Below the pieces are notes generated by a model that saw nothing but the letters and a program-made list of their open reading frames with translations, did not search any database and was not told the DNA's origin. Positions 59,674 through 64,000 of a stretch of DNA of 64,000 nt are shown piece after piece. This DNA comes from Bacteroidota bacterium. GTDB taxonomy: Bacteria; Bacteroidota; Bacteroidia; Flavobacteriales; Flavobacteriaceae. The translations under genes and the position numbers were made by a program. The number at the start of each line of letters is the position of its first letter. The stretch's first letter is position 1. The stretch spans positions 186,001-250,000 of the forward strand of contig JAEYTL010000021.1 of the NCBI GenBank assembly GCA_023434025.1, read 5' to 3'.

Positions 59674-61408
59674 TACCCAATTATTCAAACGGATTTTGTT
59701 CTACACCAAACCCTATCAATGGCGGTTTAGAGGCGTCATCTTTTGGGCGATCGGACTTTCTGTTTTTGCCGCATTACGTCCTTATCTGCTAAAAAACACG
59801 GTTGATGATTATATCAAAACCCATGACAGTCAGGGTTTACTGTTCTATATTTTATTAATGGGAATGGTTTTGATACTCGAAGTATTGTCACAGTTTTATT
59901 TTGTGTACTGGGCCAATTGGTTAGGACAGGATATTGTTCGCGATATCCGGATCAGGCTTTTTGACCACATGCTCCGGTTTAAAATGAAATATTACGATCA
60001 TTCGCCGGTAGGACAATTGGTCACCCGATCGGTTTCAGACATTGAGGCCATTGCCCGCATTTTCAGTCAGGGATTATTCATGATTATCAGTGACCTGATG
60101 AAGATGGTAGCCGTCATTTTTGTCATGTTCTACATGAACTGGAAGCTTTCATGGATAGCCATTTTAGCCATGCCGGTTTTGATTTACGCTACCCGCATCT
60201 TTCAGTTAAAGATGAAATCGGCTTTTGAGGAAGTCCGGACCCAGGTTGCCAACATCAACACTTTTGTGCAGGAAAGGGTAACCGGAATGAAAATCGTTCA
60301 GCTCTTTTCAAGGGAGCAGATTGAATATGAAAAATTTAAAGTAATCAACGACAAGCACAATAAAGCCTGGATTAAAACCGTCTGGTACAACTCTATTTTT
60401 TTCCCCATTGCCGATTTAGTCACCTATTTTACACTGGCTTTTGTGGTCTATTTTGGAGGATTATCGCTTACAGGAGGAGGAACAACCACTACTTTCGGAG
60501 ATTTATTCACCTACACGATGCTGATCGGAATGTTGTTTAATCCCCTGCGTCAGATTGCCGATAAATTTAATGAGATGCAAATGGGGATGATTGCCGCCAA
60601 CCGGGTCTTTGCTATTTTAGATATTCAGGATCAGGTGCAACAAAACGGTACGTTAATAGCTCCTCACTTTGAAGGAAAATTATCGTTTGAACAAGTTCAT
60701 TTTGGCTATATTGAAGGAGAAGAAGTCATCAAAGGCATCAATCTGGAGGTAAACCCGGGTGAAACAATTGCCATTGTAGGTTCAACAGGAGCCGGAAAAT
60801 CAACCATTATCAATTTACTCAACCGGTTTTATGAAATCCAAAGCGGAACCATTTCGATTGACGGAAAAAACATCAATGCATTTGAACTCCAAAGTCTGAG
60901 AAAACAAATTGCCGTGGTTTTACAGGATGTATTTTTATTTGCCGATACCATTTTGAATAACATTACACTTGATAACCCTACTATTACAAGGGCAGATGTA
61001 ATTGAAGCCGCACAAAAAATCGGTGTACATGAATTTATCATGAGTCTGCCAAACGGATACGATTACAATGTAAAAGAGCGGGGCGTAATGCTTTCTTCCG
61101 GTCAACGGCAGCTTATCGCTTTTTTACGTGCCTATGTGAGTAATCCGAGTATTTTAATTTTGGATGAAGCTACATCGTCTATCGATACCTATTCAGAAGA
61201 ATTAATCCAGCGGGCAACTGAAAAAATTACCAAAGGAAGAACCTCCATTGTCATTGCCCATCGTCTGGCAACGGTTGTGAATGCCGATAAAATTATTGTG
61301 ATGGATAATGGCCAGATTGTTGAATCCGGCACGCATTCAACGTTGGTTAACAAAAACAACGGTTTCTATAAAAAACTATACGATTCCCAATTTGCAGTTG
61401 AATTATAA
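59660..61408 (+). CDS. ABC exporter, MsbA/LmrA-like (fused membrane and ATPase domains)
   Basis: A 582-residue half-transporter that works as a homo- or heterodimer. Six membrane helices (about 20-310) precede the ATPase: Walker A VGSTGAGKST, Q loop VVLQDVFLF, signature MLSSGQRQLIA (LSSGQ), Walker B ILILDEATSS, H loop IAHRL. Lipid, drug or peptide export is possible. It starts inside truA (14-bp overlap), so translation is coupled. Confidence 0.95.
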   Translation: MKAFDTQLFKRILFYTKPYQWRFRGVIFWAIGLSVFAALRPYLLKNTVDDYIKTHDSQGLLFYILLMGMVLILEVLSQFYFVYWANWLGQDIVRDIRIRLFDHMLRFKMKYYDHSPVGQLVTRSVSDIEAIARIFSQGLFMIISDLMKMVAVIFVMFYMNWKLSWIAILAMPVLIYATRIFQLKMKSAFEEVRTQVANINTFVQERVTGMKIVQLFSREQIEYEKFKVINDKHNKAWIKTVWYNSIFFPIADLVTYFTLAFVVYFGGLSLTGGGTTTTFGDLFTYTMLIGMLFNPLRQIADKFNEMQMGMIAANRVFAILDIQDQVQQNGTLIAPHFEGKLSFEQVHFGYIEGEEVIKGINLEVNPGETIAIVGSTGAGKSTIINLLNRFYEIQSGTISIDGKNINAFELQSLRKQIAVVLQDVFLFADTILNNITLDNPTITRADVIEAAQKIGVHEFIMSLPNGYDYNVKERGVMLSSGQRQLIAFLRAYVSNPSILILDEATSSIDTYSEELIQRATEKITKGRTSIVIAHRLATVVNADKIIVMDNGQIVESGTHSTLVNKNNGFYKKLYDSQFAVEL

Positions 61409-61420
61409 CAGCGTGTTGAA

Positions 61421-62074
61421 TTAGCCGTAAAATTCCAGCATTCCATAGTAACTTAACGTCAAAAACAAGGTATCCACCAATCCATGCACTAAAATATTAA
61501 TCCAGGTATTTTTGAATTTTAAATAGAGGAAGCCAAAAAATAAACCGAACAAAAATGTCATCAGTAATCCGGAATTACCCTGGTATAAATGAGGCAATGA
61601 AAATAAAACAGAGCTGATTATTACAATGATCAATTTCCGTTCTCCTATTATTTTTTTCAATTGCGAAAAAGCAAAAGCCCGGAATAAGAGTTCTTCGCCC
61701 ACAGCTGCACTGATCCACATAAACAACAACCATTTAAAATATGCTCCTGCCTCTCCTTCGATAAATTTAAATGAAGAATAATCAGCCGGCTCGTTAAAAA
61801 TTTTAGTTGCCAGGGGCTGAAAAATAAAATCCATAACGATTTCCAAAACAACATAACAGCCCAAAATTATGGCAATTTCCCTTAAACCTATTTTGTTAAA
61901 ATTTAAACTTTTAAGATTACCGTCACGGATATAGGTCAAAGCCAGAATGCAAATAATAATTACCCCAAAAGTAAAGGGAAACTTTGTCAGCGGATTATAG
62001 ATCAATCCGAAAGCAAAAAGAAACGAAAAAAATGCCCCTGTGCGGGTATTCAATAATTTTGAAAGCGTTGTCAT
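61421..62074 (-). CDS. CPBP family intramembrane protease-like protein
   Basis: A 217-residue protein with about six membrane helices. The CPBP (Abi) motifs are complete: EELLFR (Glu127, Glu128, Arg132), FSLPHLYQG (His162) and NILVHGLVD (His197, Asp201). The family includes prenyl-protein CAAX proteases and bacteriocin self-immunity proteins; the substrate here is unknown. Convergent with the ABC exporter, 12 bp apart. Confidence 0.93.
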   Translation of the reverse strand: MTTLSKLLNTRTGAFFSFLFAFGLIYNPLTKFPFTFGVIIICILALTYIRDGNLKSLNFNKIGLREIAIILGCYVVLEIVMDFIFQPLATKIFNEPADYSSFKFIEGEAGAYFKWLLFMWISAAVGEELLFRAFAFSQLKKIIGERKLIIVIISSVLFSLPHLYQGNSGLLMTFLFGLFFGFLYLKFKNTWINILVHGLVDTLFLTLSYYGMLEFYG

Positions 62075-62188
62075 ATAAAGTTCTTAAAGCATAACAAATA
62101 TATCATTTTCTTAACATTCAAAAGGGTAAAAATAGGACATAAAAACTTTTGCAACTCCTAAATAAATCCTTATTTTCGTAACTTGAAA

Positions 62189-62196
62189 TAATTTTG
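62189..62196 (+). promoter_or_regulatory. -7 box of the dihydrolipoyl dehydrogenase gene
   Basis: TAATTTTG ends 16 bp before the ATG at 62213. An alternative pair, TTTG at 62148-62151 and TATTTTCG at 62171-62178 with a 19-bp spacer, lies just upstream. Confidence 0.4.
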
Positions 62197-62212
62197 AAAA
62201 ATATAGCATTAG

Positions 62213-63601
62213 ATGAAATACGATATTATTGTTTTAGGTAGTGGTCCCGGTGGTTATGTAACAGCTATCCGTGCCTCTCAATTGGGCTTTAAAGTAGCCG
62301 TTGTTGAAAAAGAAAATTTAGGCGGTGTGTGCTTAAACTGGGGATGTATCCCAACCAAAGCACTTTTAAAATCGGCTCAAGTATTTGAATACCTGAAACA
62401 TGCCTCCGATTACGGGCTTACCGTAAAAGAGTTTGACAAAGATTTTGGAGCTGTTATCAACCGAAGCCGCGGGGTGGCAGACGGAATGAGCAAAGGCGTT
62501 CAGTTTTTAATGAAAAAAAATAAAATTGATGTGATTGAAGGTTTTGGAAAAGTAAAACCGGGTAAAAAAATAGATGTGACTGCTGCTGACGGAAAAGTAA
62601 CGGAATACACTGCGGGTCATATCATTATTGCTACAGGTGCCCGCTCGCGTGAATTGCCAAACCTGCCGCAGGATGGTAAAAAAGTGATTGGTTACCGTCA
62701 GGCAATGACTTTGGCTGAGCAACCGAAAAAAATGATTGTAGTGGGTTCCGGTGCTATCGGAGTCGAGTTTGCCAGTTTTTACAACGCTATGGGAACAGAA
62801 GTAACCATTGTTGAATTTATGCCCAATGTGGTGCCGGTTGAGGATGAGGATGTTTCCAAACAATTTGAACGCTCGTTAAAAAAATCAGGTATTTCTGTGA
62901 TGACCAATTCTTCTGTAGAGCGGATTGATACCAGCGGAAACGGTGTAAAAGCTTATGTAAAAACGGCAAAAGGCGAGGAAATTCTGGAAGCCGATATTTT
63001 ATTATCTGCGGTGGGAATCAAAACGAATATTGAAAACATCGGTCTGGAAGATGTTGGAATAGCGGTTGACCGTGATAAAATTCTGGTAAACGATTATTAT
63101 CAGACCAATATTCCGGGTTACTATGCTATTGGCGATGTTACTCCGGGACAAGCTTTGGCTCACGTGGCTTCGGCAGAAGGAATTTTGTGTGTTGAAAAAA
63201 TTGCAGGTCATCATGTTGAACCCATTGACTACGGAAACGTTCCGGGATGTACCTATGCAACTCCGGAAATTGCTTCGGTTGGTTTAACCGAAAAACAAGC
63301 CAAAGAAAAAGGATACGAATTAAAAGTTGGTAAATTTCCGTTTACCGCTTCCGGAAAAGCAAAAGCAGCCGGAACTCCTGACGGATTTGTAAAAGTGATT
63401 TTTGATGCCAAATACGGTGAGTGGTTAGGTTGCCACATGATTGGTGCCGGCGTAACCGATATGATTGCCGAAGCTGTGGTTGCCCGTAAATTAGAAACCA
63501 CCGGCCACGAAATCTTAAAAGCAATCCACCCGCACCCCACCATGAGTGAAGCGGTGATGGAAGCTGTAGCGGATGCTTATGGCGAAGTGATTCACTTGTA
63601 A
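62213..63601 (+). CDS. lpdA: Dihydrolipoyl dehydrogenase
   Basis: A 462-residue flavoprotein, the E3 part of 2-oxoacid dehydrogenase and glycine cleavage complexes. FAD loop VLGSGPGGYVTAIR, redox pair in GGVCLNWGC (Cys40, Cys45), NAD loop VVGSGAIGVEF, second FAD contact YYAIGDVTPG, and the C-terminal catalytic His in HPHPTMSEAV. Monocistronic, with terminator after the stop. Its partner E1/E2 genes are not in the window. Confidence 0.97.
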   Translation: MKYDIIVLGSGPGGYVTAIRASQLGFKVAVVEKENLGGVCLNWGCIPTKALLKSAQVFEYLKHASDYGLTVKEFDKDFGAVINRSRGVADGMSKGVQFLMKKNKIDVIEGFGKVKPGKKIDVTAADGKVTEYTAGHIIIATGARSRELPNLPQDGKKVIGYRQAMTLAEQPKKMIVVGSGAIGVEFASFYNAMGTEVTIVEFMPNVVPVEDEDVSKQFERSLKKSGISVMTNSSVERIDTSGNGVKAYVKTAKGEEILEADILLSAVGIKTNIENIGLEDVGIAVDRDKILVNDYYQTNIPGYYAIGDVTPGQALAHVASAEGILCVEKIAGHHVEPIDYGNVPGCTYATPEIASVGLTEKQAKEKGYELKVGKFPFTASGKAKAAGTPDGFVKVIFDAKYGEWLGCHMIGAGVTDMIAEAVVARKLETTGHEILKAIHPHPTMSEAVMEAVADAYGEVIHL

Positions 63602-63619
63602 TAAATCATTGAATATAAA

Positions 63620-63661
63620 ATACAAAAGCCGTTCAACTTAAAAACTGAACGGCTTTTGTAT
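63620..63661. terminator. Bidirectional terminator after lpdA
   Basis: ATACAAAAGCCGTTCA (63620-63635) pairs perfectly with TGAACGGCTTTTGTAT (63646-63661) around a 10-nt loop. Ends lpdA and the convergent monooxygenase gene. Confidence 0.9.
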
Positions 63662-63676
63662 GTTTCTGAAAATTGA

Positions 63677-64000
63677 TTAAAGTAAAGTAACTTCTTTCTT
63701 AGCCGATTCAAATTCTTCTATTACAGCATCAATGATTTCCTGTACCGGTTTTATATCGTGAATTAAACCGGCAATCTGACCGATTTCCAGTTCACCTTCT
63801 GTCAAATCACCTTCAAACATGCCCCGCTTTGCCCTGGCACGGCCCAAGAGTACTTTCAGTTCTTCGGTTGAAGGGCATGTAGCATATAACGCCTGTAAAT
63901 CGTTAAAGAACTTGTTCTTAATTAAACGAACGGGAGCTAATTCTTTCAGCGTAACCAACGTGTCGCCTTCTTTGGTATCAATAATGGTTTGTTTAAAATC
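63677..64000 (-). CDS. Nitronate monooxygenase-like flavoprotein, C-terminal part (cut by window edge)
   Basis: The last 107 codons of an NAD(P)H-dependent flavin oxidoreductase of the 2-nitropropane dioxygenase family. The fragment reads DFKQTIIDTKEGDTLVTLKE, APVRLIKNKFFNDLQ, and ends in GQIAGLIHDIKPVQEIIDAVIEEFE, the usual C-terminal helices after the FMN barrel. The open frame continues past the window edge, so the internal Met near 63958 is not the start. Confidence 0.88.
   Translation of the reverse strand, partial: DFKQTIIDTKEGDTLVTLKELAPVRLIKNKFFNDLQALYATCPSTEELKVLLGRARAKRGMFEGDLTEGELEIGQIAGLIHDIKPVQEIIDAVIEEFESAKKEVTLL

Overview
The window looks like one stretch of chromosome from a member of the Bacteroidota, most likely the Flavobacteriaceae. 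The evidence is a low-GC genome with SusC/SusD outer-membrane machinery, a protein with a type IX secretion C-terminal domain, Bacteroidota-only families (DUF4293, DUF3822, DUF3667, DUF1599, BT_3928-type DoxX protein), a Rho factor with a long disordered insertion, and many -7 boxes of the TAnnTTTG type, some with a TTTG -33 element. I saw no rRNA, tRNA, CRISPR array, phage or insertion-sequence gene.

Layout. (1) 1-2.6 kb: a cut aldo/keto reductase, a Crp/Fnr regulator, a pirin and a YceI protein. A near-identical 16-bp palindrome lies in front of the reductase and in front of the regulator. (2) 2.6-8.4 kb: an HAE1-type RND efflux operon on the minus strand (TolC-like, permease, adaptor); the permease carries an EF-hand-like loop. 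(3) 8.5-19.5 kb: a LytS/LytTR pair, then an OmpR-type regulator and HAMP kinase, which precede a CzcCBA/CusCBA-like metal RND operon, a bile-acid-symporter-like carrier and a GNAT acetyltransferase. (4) 19.5-21.5 kb: an SDR oxidoreductase and AraC regulator with a candidate direct-repeat operator. (5) 21.6-36.5 kb: a polysaccharide utilisation locus for alpha-glucan, most likely dextran: SusC, SusD, SusE/F-like, GH66, GH31 and GH97, preceded by a SusR-like membrane regulator. A candidate structured small RNA with its own -7 box and terminator lies between regulator and susC. (6) 36.6-43.9 kb: housekeeping and hypothetical genes (PlsC-like, spermidine-synthase-like, TM1410/GH114-like, KdsB, DUF4126, RecD-like helicase, DUF3822, RsmD). 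(7) 44-46.8 kb: a T9SS cargo protein, RNase P RNA (rnpB) with three inserted palindromes, a DUF3667 membrane protein and RlmH. (8) 47-55.4 kb: lipoprotein, FolP, DUF1599, DoxX-like protein, orphan ABC permease, thioredoxin-like lipoprotein, TpiA, a 158-bp foldback element, Rho and DUF4293. (9) 55.5-64 kb: a NarL-type regulator, a small unknown protein and a TPR histidine kinase in one operon; then phosphoesterase, TruA, MsbA-like ABC exporter, CPBP protease, dihydrolipoyl dehydrogenase and a cut nitronate monooxygenase.

How the parts work together. The first 20 kb is a defence and efflux block in which each pump sits next to a two-component system. The PUL is a complete bind-cut-import-hydrolyse path: SusC/D/E at the surface, GH66 as surface endo-dextranase, GH31 and GH97 as periplasmic alpha-glucosidases. 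The remainder is conserved core genome. The observations I rate highest are the candidate small RNA at the PUL, the palindromes inside RNase P RNA, the paired Crp operators, the foldback element after tpiA and the unknown small protein inside the NarL-type operon. All regulatory calls come from reading sequence by eye and are untested.
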